Origin: Vibrio chagasii
Lineage (GTDB): Bacteria; Pseudomonadota; Gammaproteobacteria; Enterobacterales; Vibrionaceae
Direction of reading: 5' to 3'
DNA length: 64,000 bases
Assembly (NCBI RefSeq): GCF_024347355.1
Contig: NZ_AP025465.1
Coordinates: 1,736,001-1,800,000 of the forward strand
A program made the position numbers and the translations under genes. A model generated the notes under the pieces. That model made no database searches, was not told the DNA's origin, and saw nothing but the letters and a program-made list of their open reading frames with translations. This document shows positions 8,800-17,360 of this stretch, in pieces. Positions within the stretch are counted from its first letter, which is position 1. Each line of letters opens with the position of its first letter.

Positions 8800-11655
8800 A
8801 TGAAACTTGTCAAACGCTCCGATAGTGTGAGCAAAGAAACCAATCAGCTAGGTGTGTCTCGACGTGCCTTCATGAAAAATACTTCATTAGCTGCTGGTGG
8901 CGCAGTCGTAGGCGCAAGTCTATTTGCACCAGGCATGATGAAGAAAGCACAGGCTAAATCAGTCGACCCAGAAGCGAAAACAGAAGTAAAACGTACTATC
9001 TGTTCTCACTGTTCTGTGGGCTGTGGTATCTACGCTGAAGTTCAAAACGGTGTTTGGACAGGTCAAGAGCCTGCGTTCGATCACCCATTCAACGCTGGTG
9101 GACACTGTGCGAAAGGTGCAGCACTTCGTGAGCACGGCCACGGTGAACGTCGTCTTAAGTACCCAATGAAATTGGAAGGCGGTAAGTGGAAGAAGCTTTC
9201 TTGGGAACAAGCGATTGAAGAGATCGGTGACAAAGCGCTAGAACTTCGTAAAGAGTCTGGTCCTGATTCAGTTTACTTCCTAGGTAGTGCGAAACACAGT
9301 AACGAGCAAGCTTACGCATTCCGTAAGATGGCGTCGCTTTGGGGCACGAACAACGTCGACCACCAAGCACGTATTTGTCACTCAACCACAGTAGCCGGTG
9401 TTGCGAACACTTGGGGTTACGGTGCAATGACAAACTCGTTCAATGACATGCACAACTGTAAATCGATGCTGTTCATTGGTTCAAACCCAGCAGAAGCTCA
9501 CCCAGTAGCGATGCAACACATCTTGATCGCGAAAGAGAAGAACAACTGTAAGATCGTTGTTGCGGATCCTCGTCGTACGCGTACTGCTGCGAAATCAGAT
9601 CACTACGTTTCTCTTCGTCCAGGTTCTGACGTTGCGTTTATCTGGGGTGTGTTATGGCACGTCTTTGCAAACCAATGGGAAGACAAAGAGTTCATTAAAC
9701 AACGTGTATTCGGCATGGACGAGATCCGTGAAGAAGTAGCGAAATGGAGCCCAGCAGAAGTTGAACGTGTAACTGGTGTTAGTGAAAAAGACGTATACCA
9801 CACAGCGAAACTACTTTCTGAAAACCGTCCGGGTTGTATCGTTTGGTGTATGGGTGGTACTCAGCACACGACTGGTAACAACAACACACGTGCTTACTGT
9901 GTACTTGAGCTTGCGCTAGGTAACATCGGTAAATCAGGCGGCGGTGCAAACATCTTCCGTGGTCACGATAACGTACAGGGCGCAACTGACCTTGGCGTAC
10001 TTTCTGACACACTTCCAGGCTACTACGGCTTGTCTGAAGGTTCTTGGCGTCACTGGTCAAAAGTTTGGGATATCGACTTTGACTGGGTTAAAGGCCGTTT
10101 CGACGACAACGCATACGGTGGTCAAAAACCAATGAACAGTGCAGGTATTCCTGTATCTCGTTGGGTTGATGGCGTACTTGAAGACAAAGACAAGATTCGT
10201 CAACGCGAAAACATCCGCGCGATGTTCTACTGGGGTCACGCAGTGAACTCTCAGACGCGTGGTCCAGAGATGAAGAAGGCGATGCAGAAGCTGGATATGA
10301 TGGTTATTGTTGACCCATACCCAACGGTTGCAGCGGTAATGAACGATCGTACAGACGGCGTTTACCTGCTACCAGCAACGACTCAATTTGAAACCTACGG
10401 CAGTGTAACGGCGTCAAACCGTTCTCTACAATGGCGTGACAAAGTCGTTGAGCCTCTGTTCGAATCTAAACCTGACCACGAAATCATGTACCTGCTTTCT
10501 AAGAAGCTTGGTTTCTCTGATCAGCTGTTCAAGAACATTCGTGTTGAGAACAACCAACCTCTGATTGAAGACATTACACGTGAATTCAACAAAGGTATGT
10601 GGACGATTGGTTACACAGGTCAAAGCCCTGAACGCTTGAAAGAGCACCAACAGAACTGGCATACGTTCCACAAAACGTCTCTAGAAGCAGAAGGCGGTCC
10701 AGCAAATGGCGAGACTTACGGTCTACCTTGGCCATGTTGGGGCACACCAGAGATGAAACACCCTGGTACACACATCCTTTACGATACCTCTAAGACGGTT
10801 GCTGAAGGTGGTGGTAACTTCCGTACTCGTTTCGGTGTTGAGTTTGAAGGTCAAAGCCTGTTGGCAGAAGACAGCTACTCGAAAGGCTGTGAGATCAAAG
10901 ACGGCTACCCAGAGTTCAGTGACAAACTACTGAAACAACTGGGTTGGTGGGATGATCTAACTGCAGAAGAGAAAGCGGCTGCTGAAGGCAAAAACTGGAA
11001 GACTGACGTTTCAGGTGGTATCCAACGTGTGGCAATTAAACACGGCTGTATCCCATTTGGTAATGCGAAAGCACGTGCGATTGTTTGGACATTCCCAGAC
11101 CGTGTACCACTGCACCGTGAGCCACTTTACACGCCACGTCGCGACCTAGTTGCTGATTACCCAACGTGGGACGACAAAGAAGCTATCTTCCGTGTTCCTA
11201 CGCTTTACAAGTCGATTCAAGAGCAAGACAAATCTGGCGAATACCCGATTATCCTGACCTCTGGTCGTTTGGTTGAGTACGAAGGTGGTGGTGAAGAAAC
11301 CCGTTCTAACCCTTGGCTAGCAGAACTACAGCAAGAGATGTTTGTTGAAGTGAACCCGAAAGATGCAAACGACATCGGCTTTAAAGACGGTGACGATGTT
11401 TGGGTTGAGGGTGCAGAGAAGGGCCGTATTAAGGTGAAAGCGATGGTTACACGTCGTGTGAAACCGGGTCTGGCATTCATCCCATTCCACTTCGGTGGTA
11501 AGTTCCAAGGCGAAGATTTGCGTTCTAAATACCCAGAAGGCACTGATCCTTACGTTATTGGTGAAGCTGCTAACACAGCAACCACTTATGGTTACGACCC
11601 TGTCACCTTGATGCAGGAAACGAAAGTAACCCTTTGTAATATTCGTAAAGCGTAA
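8800..11655 (+). CDS. fdhA: Formate dehydrogenase catalytic (alpha) subunit, cysteine type
   Basis: The molybdopterin enzyme that oxidises formate to CO2 in the periplasm. Of 951 residues, the first 50 or so form a twin-arginine signal (SRRAFMKN near residue 20). A [4Fe-4S] site follows (CSHCSVGCG, residues 68-76, with the fourth cysteine near 104). The metal ligand is Cys193 followed by His194 (codon TGT at 9376), so this is a cysteine rather than a selenocysteine enzyme and no in-frame TGA is needed. The C-terminal molybdopterin-dinucleotide domain starts near residue 800. It is followed by its electron-transfer subunit after 11 bases. Confidence 0.97.
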   Translation: MKLVKRSDSVSKETNQLGVSRRAFMKNTSLAAGGAVVGASLFAPGMMKKAQAKSVDPEAKTEVKRTICSHCSVGCGIYAEVQNGVWTGQEPAFDHPFNAGGHCAKGAALREHGHGERRLKYPMKLEGGKWKKLSWEQAIEEIGDKALELRKESGPDSVYFLGSAKHSNEQAYAFRKMASLWGTNNVDHQARICHSTTVAGVANTWGYGAMTNSFNDMHNCKSMLFIGSNPAEAHPVAMQHILIAKEKNNCKIVVADPRRTRTAAKSDHYVSLRPGSDVAFIWGVLWHVFANQWEDKEFIKQRVFGMDEIREEVAKWSPAEVERVTGVSEKDVYHTAKLLSENRPGCIVWCMGGTQHTTGNNNTRAYCVLELALGNIGKSGGGANIFRGHDNVQGATDLGVLSDTLPGYYGLSEGSWRHWSKVWDIDFDWVKGRFDDNAYGGQKPMNSAGIPVSRWVDGVLEDKDKIRQRENIRAMFYWGHAVNSQTRGPEMKKAMQKLDMMVIVDPYPTVAAVMNDRTDGVYLLPATTQFETYGSVTASNRSLQWRDKVVEPLFESKPDHEIMYLLSKKLGFSDQLFKNIRVENNQPLIEDITREFNKGMWTIGYTGQSPERLKEHQQNWHTFHKTSLEAEGGPANGETYGLPWPCWGTPEMKHPGTHILYDTSKTVAEGGGNFRTRFGVEFEGQSLLAEDSYSKGCEIKDGYPEFSDKLLKQLGWWDDLTAEEKAAAEGKNWKTDVSGGIQRVAIKHGCIPFGNAKARAIVWTFPDRVPLHREPLYTPRRDLVADYPTWDDKEAIFRVPTLYKSIQEQDKSGEYPIILTSGRLVEYEGGGEETRSNPWLAELQQEMFVEVNPKDANDIGFKDGDDVWVEGAEKGRIKVKAMVTRRVKPGLAFIPFHFGGKFQGEDLRSKYPEGTDPYVIGEAANTATTYGYDPVTLMQETKVTLCNIRKA

Positions 11656-11666
11656 GGAGTCTTAAA

Positions 11667-12275
11667 ATGGCTAGAATGAAATTTCTTTGTGACACCAAGC
11701 GTTGTATCGAATGTAACGGTTGTGTCACTGCATGTAAGAATGAAAATGATGATGCTCTGGAATGGGGTATTCAACGTCGTCGCGTTGTGACATTGAACGG
11801 TGGCGAACCGGGTGAAAACTCAATCTCAGTAGCGTGTATGCACTGTACTGATGCACCATGTATGGCAGTGTGTCCTGCAGACTGTTTTGAACATACAGAA
11901 GACGGCATCGTGCTTCACAACAAAGATCTTTGTATCGGTTGTGGTTACTGCTTGTTTGCTTGTCCGTTTGGCGCACCTCAATTCCCTAAACAGGAAGCAT
12001 TTGGTGAGCGCGGTAAGATGGACAAATGTACCTTCTGTGCTGGCGGCCCAGAAACAGAGCCAGGTTCTGTAGAAGAGCGTCAGAAGTACGGTGCGAACCG
12101 TATTGCTGAAGGTAAGCTTCCAATGTGTGCTTCACTATGTTCTACCAAAGCACTGCTTGCGGGTGACGCAGAGAAGGTTTCTGATGTTTTCCGTCAGCGT
12201 GTTGTTGAACGTGGTGCGAAAGGCGCGGGTTGGACAGACGGTAATGACCTGTCTTACGACGCAACTAAGAGCTAA
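11667..12275 (+). CDS. fdhB: Formate dehydrogenase iron-sulfur (beta) subunit
   Basis: A 202-residue ferredoxin-type subunit with four cysteine motifs: CIECNGCVTAC near residue 13, CMHCTDAPCMAVCP near 58, CIGCGYCLFACP near 91, and a fourth split between CTFC near 118 and CASLC near 152. These fit four [4Fe-4S] clusters passing electrons from FdhA to the cytochrome b subunit. There is no own signal peptide, so it is probably carried across the membrane with FdhA. The start has AAGGAG upstream. Confidence 0.95.
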   Translation: MARMKFLCDTKRCIECNGCVTACKNENDDALEWGIQRRRVVTLNGGEPGENSISVACMHCTDAPCMAVCPADCFEHTEDGIVLHNKDLCIGCGYCLFACPFGAPQFPKQEAFGERGKMDKCTFCAGGPETEPGSVEERQKYGANRIAEGKLPMCASLCSTKALLAGDAEKVSDVFRQRVVERGAKGAGWTDGNDLSYDATKS

Positions 12276-12288
12276 GTAGGAGAGACAT

Positions 12289-13362
12289 ATGCTTACAATG
12301 TTTAAGCGTCTCTTCCTTGTTGTGCTGCCAATGTTGGCAGCACTAACAATGCTTTCTCCTATGAGTCATGCATCTGAGACGAACTCATCACAAACTCAAG
12401 CAAGCTCAGCTGAAAGAGAAGTGGTTCAACTTGCTGGTGCGGATTACTGGCGACAAGTTAGAGATGGACAATCAGGTTACACCACATCTCAGTCTCCTGA
12501 GCATGGCGTACTCATCAGTACTCCAGGTCAAACTTGGTACATACTAAAAGAGAAGTGGATGTCACCAGCCGGTGCCGTGGCTATCTTTGGCAGTATTGCT
12601 TTTGTCACTCTGATGTACTTTGTGATTGGCCCGCTAATGCTAAGTGCACCAAGAACAGGCAGTAAGATCAAACGTTGGTCTCGACTTGACCGTGCATTGC
12701 ACTGGAGCATGGCGTTTACCTTCTTAACACTGGCGTTCAGTGGTTTGATGTTGGTTTACGGTAAACACTTCTTGAAACCATACATCCCAACGGATCTATG
12801 GGGCTTCATCGTTCTACTGGCTAAGCAATACCATAACTACATCGGCCCAATTTTCTATGTGCTGTTGATGGCTGTTCTTATCAAGTGGTGGCGCAAGTCG
12901 ATCTTTAAGAAAGTGGATATCCAGTGGTTCTTGAAACTTGGCGGTATGGTAGGGAAGCATAAAGGTTCTCACCCGTCTGCAGAGTTCTCAAATGCCGGTG
13001 AAAAAGCGCTGTTTTGGCTACTTATCGTTATGGGTAGTGTCGCTGCAATCAGTGGTTTGGTATTGGACTTCCCAATCTTTGGTCAAACTCGCCGTGATAT
13101 GGAGCTTTCAAACTTAGTTCATATGTTGGCAGCTCTGATCCTTATCTGTGGTTTTGTGTTCCATATCTATATCGGCCTGTTCGGTATGGAAGGCGCACTA
13201 GAAGGCATGGTAACCGGTGAAGTTGATGAAACCTGGGCGAAAGAGCACCATGACCTTTGGTACAACGAAGTAATGGAACAAGAGAAAAACGGTGTTGAAC
13301 AAAACGCTAATGTCGCAACAGAGAAGAGTGAAGAGGTGAATAAGAATGAACAAACCTCATAA
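12289..13362 (+). CDS. fdhC: Formate dehydrogenase cytochrome b556 (gamma) subunit
   Basis: The membrane anchor that passes electrons to quinone. It is 357 residues long, with an N-terminal signal-like helix (cleavage likely near residue 28), a loop, one helix near 95-115, then the four-helix cytochrome b core from about 135 to 310 with the histidines RALHWSMAF and FVFHIYIG as likely haem ligands. The tail is charged and low complexity. The chosen ATG has AGGAG eight bases upstream. The end overlaps the next gene by 17 bases, so that gene is coupled to it. Confidence 0.94.
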   Translation: MLTMFKRLFLVVLPMLAALTMLSPMSHASETNSSQTQASSAEREVVQLAGADYWRQVRDGQSGYTTSQSPEHGVLISTPGQTWYILKEKWMSPAGAVAIFGSIAFVTLMYFVIGPLMLSAPRTGSKIKRWSRLDRALHWSMAFTFLTLAFSGLMLVYGKHFLKPYIPTDLWGFIVLLAKQYHNYIGPIFYVLLMAVLIKWWRKSIFKKVDIQWFLKLGGMVGKHKGSHPSAEFSNAGEKALFWLLIVMGSVAAISGLVLDFPIFGQTRRDMELSNLVHMLAALILICGFVFHIYIGLFGMEGALEGMVTGEVDETWAKEHHDLWYNEVMEQEKNGVEQNANVATEKSEEVNKNEQTS

Positions 13363-13762
13363 AGGTATTTGGGTTGCTTACATCCTAAGCTGTTTCACAC
13401 CATTTACTTGTCTTATCTCTGGTGTGATTGCAATTATCTACGCGGGCTATCGTTTGGATAAAGGCGAAGACGGCGAAGTCGTTGATACGCATTACTATGG
13501 CTTAATCCGCTCGTTCTTCTTGAACCTAACCTTCTTTGTGGTTCTTATCGTAACGGTAGCAACCTCAAACGGCGTGTTAATCGGCGTGAACGATTACTGG
13601 TATCAAAACCATATTATCGATGATATCGCTTACTACATTCCGTACGTAGGTATTTTGTTTGGTGGTATCGCTATTGTGGTTTGGTTTATCCGTATGTATC
13701 AAGGTATGCAACGTTTAAGTCAAAACTTACCGCAAAACCCGTCTACAGGACCAAACCTGTAA
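13346..13762 (+). CDS. Small multi-spanning membrane protein at the end of the fdh operon
   Basis: A 138-residue protein with three or four membrane helices (near 8-30, 50-72, 92-115) and an early motif GIWVAYILSCFTPFTCLISGVI reminiscent of DUF4870-like proteins, though I would not assign it firmly. It starts inside fdhC and ends just before the operon terminator, so it is made with the dehydrogenase. No cofactor-binding residues are evident. It may help assemble or stabilise the membrane part of the complex; that is inference. Confidence 0.85.
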   Translation: MNKPHKGIWVAYILSCFTPFTCLISGVIAIIYAGYRLDKGEDGEVVDTHYYGLIRSFFLNLTFFVVLIVTVATSNGVLIGVNDYWYQNHIIDDIAYYIPYVGILFGGIAIVVWFIRMYQGMQRLSQNLPQNPSTGPNL

Positions 13763-13791
13763 CGCCAGTGCATTAGCTAAAGCTTGCAAGC

Positions 13792-13827
13792 AAAGCCCAG
13801 TGATCGATTCACTGGGCTTTTTGTTTT
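13792..13827 (+). terminator. Rho-independent terminator of the fdh operon
   Basis: Inverted repeat AAAGCCCAGTG / CACTGGGCTTT with a 7-base loop followed by a T-rich run. Confidence 0.88.
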
Positions 13828-13897
13828 AAGCCTCTCGAACCGTAAATAGTCGCAGCCACTCTCTGGTTCAGAACCTAATTATTGACCGCTTCAATAT

Positions 13898-13968
13898 GGT
13901 GCAACTCCCTCATTTGGTGCAATTGTCGCTGTGATTTTTTCGATTTTCAAGATCCATAAAAGTGCACC
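13898..13968. promoter_or_regulatory. GGTGCA half-sites upstream of amt (possible NtrC enhancer)
   Basis: Two direct GGTGCAA elements at 13898 and 13916 and an inverted TGCACC at 13963 resemble half-sites of the NtrC consensus (TGCACY-N5-TGGTGCA). None forms a perfect full site, so this is a weak call supported mainly by the sigma-54-like promoter downstream. Confidence 0.4.
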
Positions 13969-14037
13969 TAAATATTTAGTCAATAATAATCAGTAATTTA
14001 AAAATAAAATCTGTTGCACGAAAATTACCCTTCGCAC

Positions 14038-14054
14038 TTGGAACACATCTTGCC
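14038..14054 (+). promoter_or_regulatory. Putative sigma-54 promoter of amt
   Basis: TTGGAACACATCTTGCC has GG (14040) and GC (14052) exactly 12 bases apart and differs from the RpoN consensus at one base of the -24 element and one of the -12 element. A start near 14065 would leave a leader of about 70 bases. Ammonium transporter genes are commonly NtrC/sigma-54 dependent. Confidence 0.6.
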
Positions 14055-14137
14055 TTCACTGTTGAGTCTTTAATTAATTACAACATTGGATCGCACGATA
14101 TCAGTGCAAATCAGATAAAGCGAAGGAGAATGCTTTA

Positions 14138-15358
14138 ATGAGTGAAACGGTGACTCAAGTTCATAGTGCAGTACAAACCCTTACCCAAAGTTCAGATACT
14201 TTATTCCTCTTACTCGGCGCGATCATGGTCTTCTTGATGCACGCTGGCTTTGCTTTTCTCGAAGTCGGTACTGTGCGAAAGAAGAACCAAGTCAACGCGC
14301 TGGTTAAGATCCTTTCAGACTTTGGTGTCTCCGCCATCGCTTATTTCTTTATCGGTTATTGGGTGGCTTACGGCGCGCACTTTTTTGCCGACGCAGAAAC
14401 ATTGTCCCAAGGTAATGGGTACGAATTGGTTAAGTTCTTTTTCCTAATGACCTTTGCAGCAGCAATACCTGCAATAGTTTCTGGTGGTATCGCGGAACGT
14501 GCGCGTTTCTATCCAATCCTAATTGCAACATTATTTACCGTTGGTTTCGTCTACCCATTTTTCGAAGGCATCATTTGGAACGGTAACTTTGGCTTCCAAG
14601 ATTGGCTAGAAGGTCAATTTGGTTATGGATTCCATGACTTTGCGGGTTCTGTCGTGGTTCACGGCGTTGGCGGTTGGATCGCTTTGGTTGCAGTTTACTT
14701 CTTAGGAATGCGTAAAGGCCGCATTCGTGCAGGTAAACATACCAACTTCGCACCATCGAACATTCCTTTCCTAGCATTGGGCGCGTGGATCTTATGTGTC
14801 GGTTGGTTTGGGTTTAACGTAATGTCAGCACAGGCTATCAACGGTATTAGTGGCTTGGTAGCGATGAACTCACTGATGGCAATGGTCGGTGGTATTCTTG
14901 CCGCTCTTGTTGCAGGTAAAAATGACCCAGGCTTCATTCACAATGGTCCTTTGGCTGGCTTAGTAGCAATTTGTGCAGGGTCAGACTTAATGCACCCATT
15001 AGGCGCTCTGATTACTGGCGGCGTGGCGGGCGCTTTGTTTGTTTACCTATTTACTTACATGCAAAACAAAACACAGATTGATGATGTATTGGGTGTATGG
15101 CCTCTACACGGCGTATGTGGCGCCTGGGGTGGTATTGCTGCAGGTATCTTCGGCCAACAAGTTTTTTGGGGCCTAGGCGGCGTAAGCTTTGCCTCTCAGG
15201 TAGTTGGTACAGTAGCAGGTGTTGCTGTTGCTCTCATCGGCGCGTTAATCGTATACGGCGTATTGAGCAAAATGACAGGGTTGCGCTTAAACGAAGAAGA
15301 CGAGTTCAACGGTGCGGATCTTTCAATCCATAAGATCTCTTCTATCAATGAAGACTAG
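14138..15358 (+). CDS. amt: Ammonium transporter (Amt/MEP/Rh family)
   Basis: A 406-residue inner-membrane channel that conducts ammonium, with eleven predicted helices and no signal peptide. Family segments are clear: HAGFAFLEVGTVRKKN near residue 28, the GFAFLE block lining the pore entrance, DFAGSVVVHGVGG near 167 carrying the first pore histidine, and PLHGVCGAWGG near 322 carrying the second. No glnK gene is adjacent, unlike in enterics. A ribosome site AAGGAGAA precedes the ATG. It stands alone between two terminators, with a nitrogen-type promoter upstream. Confidence 0.95.
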   Translation: MSETVTQVHSAVQTLTQSSDTLFLLLGAIMVFLMHAGFAFLEVGTVRKKNQVNALVKILSDFGVSAIAYFFIGYWVAYGAHFFADAETLSQGNGYELVKFFFLMTFAAAIPAIVSGGIAERARFYPILIATLFTVGFVYPFFEGIIWNGNFGFQDWLEGQFGYGFHDFAGSVVVHGVGGWIALVAVYFLGMRKGRIRAGKHTNFAPSNIPFLALGAWILCVGWFGFNVMSAQAINGISGLVAMNSLMAMVGGILAALVAGKNDPGFIHNGPLAGLVAICAGSDLMHPLGALITGGVAGALFVYLFTYMQNKTQIDDVLGVWPLHGVCGAWGGIAAGIFGQQVFWGLGGVSFASQVVGTVAGVAVALIGALIVYGVLSKMTGLRLNEEDEFNGADLSIHKISSINED

Positions 15359-15418
15359 CTTTTATGGGTTGTGTGATTTTTAAATCACTATAAGTAAATT
15401 ACCTTTGAATCATTACTA

Positions 15419-15440
15419 AGCGGCTCCGGCCGCTTTTTTG
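15419..15440 (+). terminator. Rho-independent terminator after amt
   Basis: Hairpin AAGCGGC-TCCG-GCCGCTT followed by T residues. Confidence 0.85.
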
Positions 15441-15618
15441 CATTTATCGAAATCAGTGTGAGTGTGTTTTTGAGAAGAGAAGGCAAACGACAAGCGAGTT
15501 ATGTCACAAATAGCTAATGAATTCAGTTGGGTAAGACTATGGTCTAATCCCCAAAACTATTGTTGGAATTTGAACAGTGCTAAGCTGTTACAAAGTGACA
15601 TATTGAAAAGGACGTTAT

Positions 15619-16353
15619 ATGCATTTCCCATATCGAAATATCGTAATTCTTACTGGTGCCGGCATTTCTGCGGAGTCGGGGATACAAACATTCCGAGCAC
15701 AAGACGGGCTATGGGAAAACCATAAAATCGAAGACGTCGCGACGCCTGAAGGATTCGCAAAAGATCCAGACCTTGTACAAGCCTTCTATAACAAACGTCG
15801 TCACGACTTACAAAGCGAGAGCATCTTGCCAAATGCCGCTCACAAGGCACTAGGCGAGCTTGAAGAGAAACTTGATGGCAACGTTACTATCATCACGCAA
15901 AACATCGACAACTTGCACGAGAGAGGCGGTAGTAACAACATTATTCACATGCATGGTGAATTGTTGAAAGCGCGTTGCAGTGAGTCTAATCAAGTTGTAG
16001 AGCACAAAGACGATATCGAAACGGGTGAGCTTTGTCATTGTTGCCAAATCCCGGCACAAATGCGTCCACACATCGTTTGGTTTGGTGAAATGCCGCTAAG
16101 AATGGGTGACATCTATTCAGCTCTTGAAGAAGCCGATCTGTTTATTTCGATTGGTACATCTGGTGTTGTGTATCCAGCTGCGGGGTTTGTACATGACGCT
16201 AAAATGCATGGCGCACACACGATAGAGATAAACCTTGAACCAAGTGCGGTTGAGAGTGAATTTGAAGAGAAGCGCTACGGCAAAGCCAGTATCGAAGTAC
16301 CAAAACTGGTGAGTGAGCTATTGTCGGTTGAGAGAGGCTCATTAACCGCTTAA
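15619..16353 (+). CDS. cobB: NAD-dependent protein deacylase (sirtuin CobB)
   Basis: A class III sirtuin that removes acetyl and succinyl groups from lysines using NAD. The 244-residue protein has the NAD-binding [14 protein letters not shown] near residue 11, [10 protein letters not shown] near 96, the catalytic HMHGE near 112, and zinc cysteines (RCSES, then CHCC near 140). The YNKR segment near residue 57 supplies the Tyr-x-x-Arg pair that in E. coli CobB recognises succinyl-lysine. The ATG is preceded by AAAGGACG. It is monocistronic; a weak long-loop hairpin (GCAAACAC/GTGTTTG, 16393-16438) with a T run may end it. Confidence 0.95.
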   Translation: MHFPYRNIVILTGAGISAESGIQTFRAQDGLWENHKIEDVATPEGFAKDPDLVQAFYNKRRHDLQSESILPNAAHKALGELEEKLDGNVTIITQNIDNLHERGGSNNIIHMHGELLKARCSESNQVVEHKDDIETGELCHCCQIPAQMRPHIVWFGEMPLRMGDIYSALEEADLFISIGTSGVVYPAAGFVHDAKMHGAHTIEINLEPSAVESEFEEKRYGKASIEVPKLVSELLSVERGSLTA

Positions 16354-16478
16354 TCAATACTGCCACACTGTCGAACGAACATAAAAAGGAAGCAAACACA
16401 TATCTGAATGCAAATAAGCGCTCAGAAAGGTGTTTGTTTTTTGTTTTTCTGACGGTTTGAAATCTTGCCTTGTGCCAA

Positions 16479-17278
16479 TTAAACGTCTGCAGTGACGGAG
16501 CGTCGAGCTTCCTTCATCGCATACATGGCTTTATCTGATTCTTCCAACGCTTGTTGAAAATTCTCTTGATTCGTCACTTCAATACCGTAAGAGAAAGAGA
16601 TATTTTCACCATGAAGCAGATTACTGACTTGGCTCACGAACTCGCCGCCACGCCCCAATTGTGCAGTCGCGACGAACTCATCGCCACCCACACGAAATAC
16701 CATTTCATCTTCTAAAACGGTTTGGCTTAATGCTTGAGAGAAGCGCACAATCATTAAGTCACCAACCTTGTGGCCTTTGCGGTCATTCACCTTTTTCAAT
16801 CCATCTAAATCGAAGTAGATGAGCTCGAACTCTTTCAGTTTGATTGCATCGAACTTTTTACGATTGTATAAACCCGTTAGCTCATCTTGCTTACTTTGAT
16901 CTTTCAATTGGGTAAGTTCAGTAATGCCATAGGCAAGAAGTAGGAAGGCTATCTGCAACAAGCCATCTTCTAGAAAGGTGTCGATTAACTCGTTTCTGTC
17001 AGCCATTCGTCGAGGTATTTAAGCTCAGTGGTGACATCATAAAATAGGTTAAAAATGAGTAGTAGAGCACCATAGCGAAGGATTTTGTGCGGGCGAATGG
17101 CGTGACGAGCAACGTAGTAGATATACATCGTAATCACGAGGGTGTTGGTTTCGAAAAACAGGTCGTAATTAGAATCTATGTGGATGAACGAGCTCAAGGC
17201 TAACATCAAAAATGACGCCACAAGCATCAGAGTCACAATCAGTAGAATAGGGTTCGCATTCATATTAAATCGCACCAT
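16479..17278 (-). pseudogene. Diguanylate cyclase with N-terminal membrane domain, apparently split by a frameshift
   Basis: Two frames read as one protein. The first (17278-16985, 97 residues) holds three membrane helices and ends ...LDEWLTETS. The second (17006-16479, 175 residues) opens in the -1 frame with a continuation of the same membrane region and a GGDEF domain: DELTGLYNRKKF near residue 40, FDLDGLKKVNDRKGH near 70, and an intact active site RVGGDEF near 106. They overlap by 22 bases. A single base lost near 16990-17000 would explain the split and give an ancestral protein of about 265 residues. No slippery heptamer is seen. The second frame has an ATG within the overlap but no good ribosome site, so translational coupling is a weaker alternative; a sequencing error also remains possible. 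No RxxD inhibitory site precedes GGDEF. Confidence 0.7.
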
Positions 17279-17310
17279 ATACGATTTAATATAATCCTAT
17301 ATAAAGTGTA

Positions 17311-17341
17311 GATAAAAATAAAGCGGCTTACGCCGCTTTAG
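17311..17341 (-). terminator. Rho-independent terminator after the distal potD
   Basis: On the minus strand the hairpin TAAAGCGGC-GTAA-GCCGCTTTA is followed by TTTT. It lies 20 bases past the stop codon and just upstream of the split GGDEF gene. Confidence 0.85.
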
Positions 17342-17360
17342 TCACCAATCAGTAACAAAC

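Noticed and set aside
9779..10060. Several 60-110 residue minus-strand frames inside fdhA
   Set aside because: They lie opposite conserved codons of the molybdoenzyme and change frame at random; no independent support.
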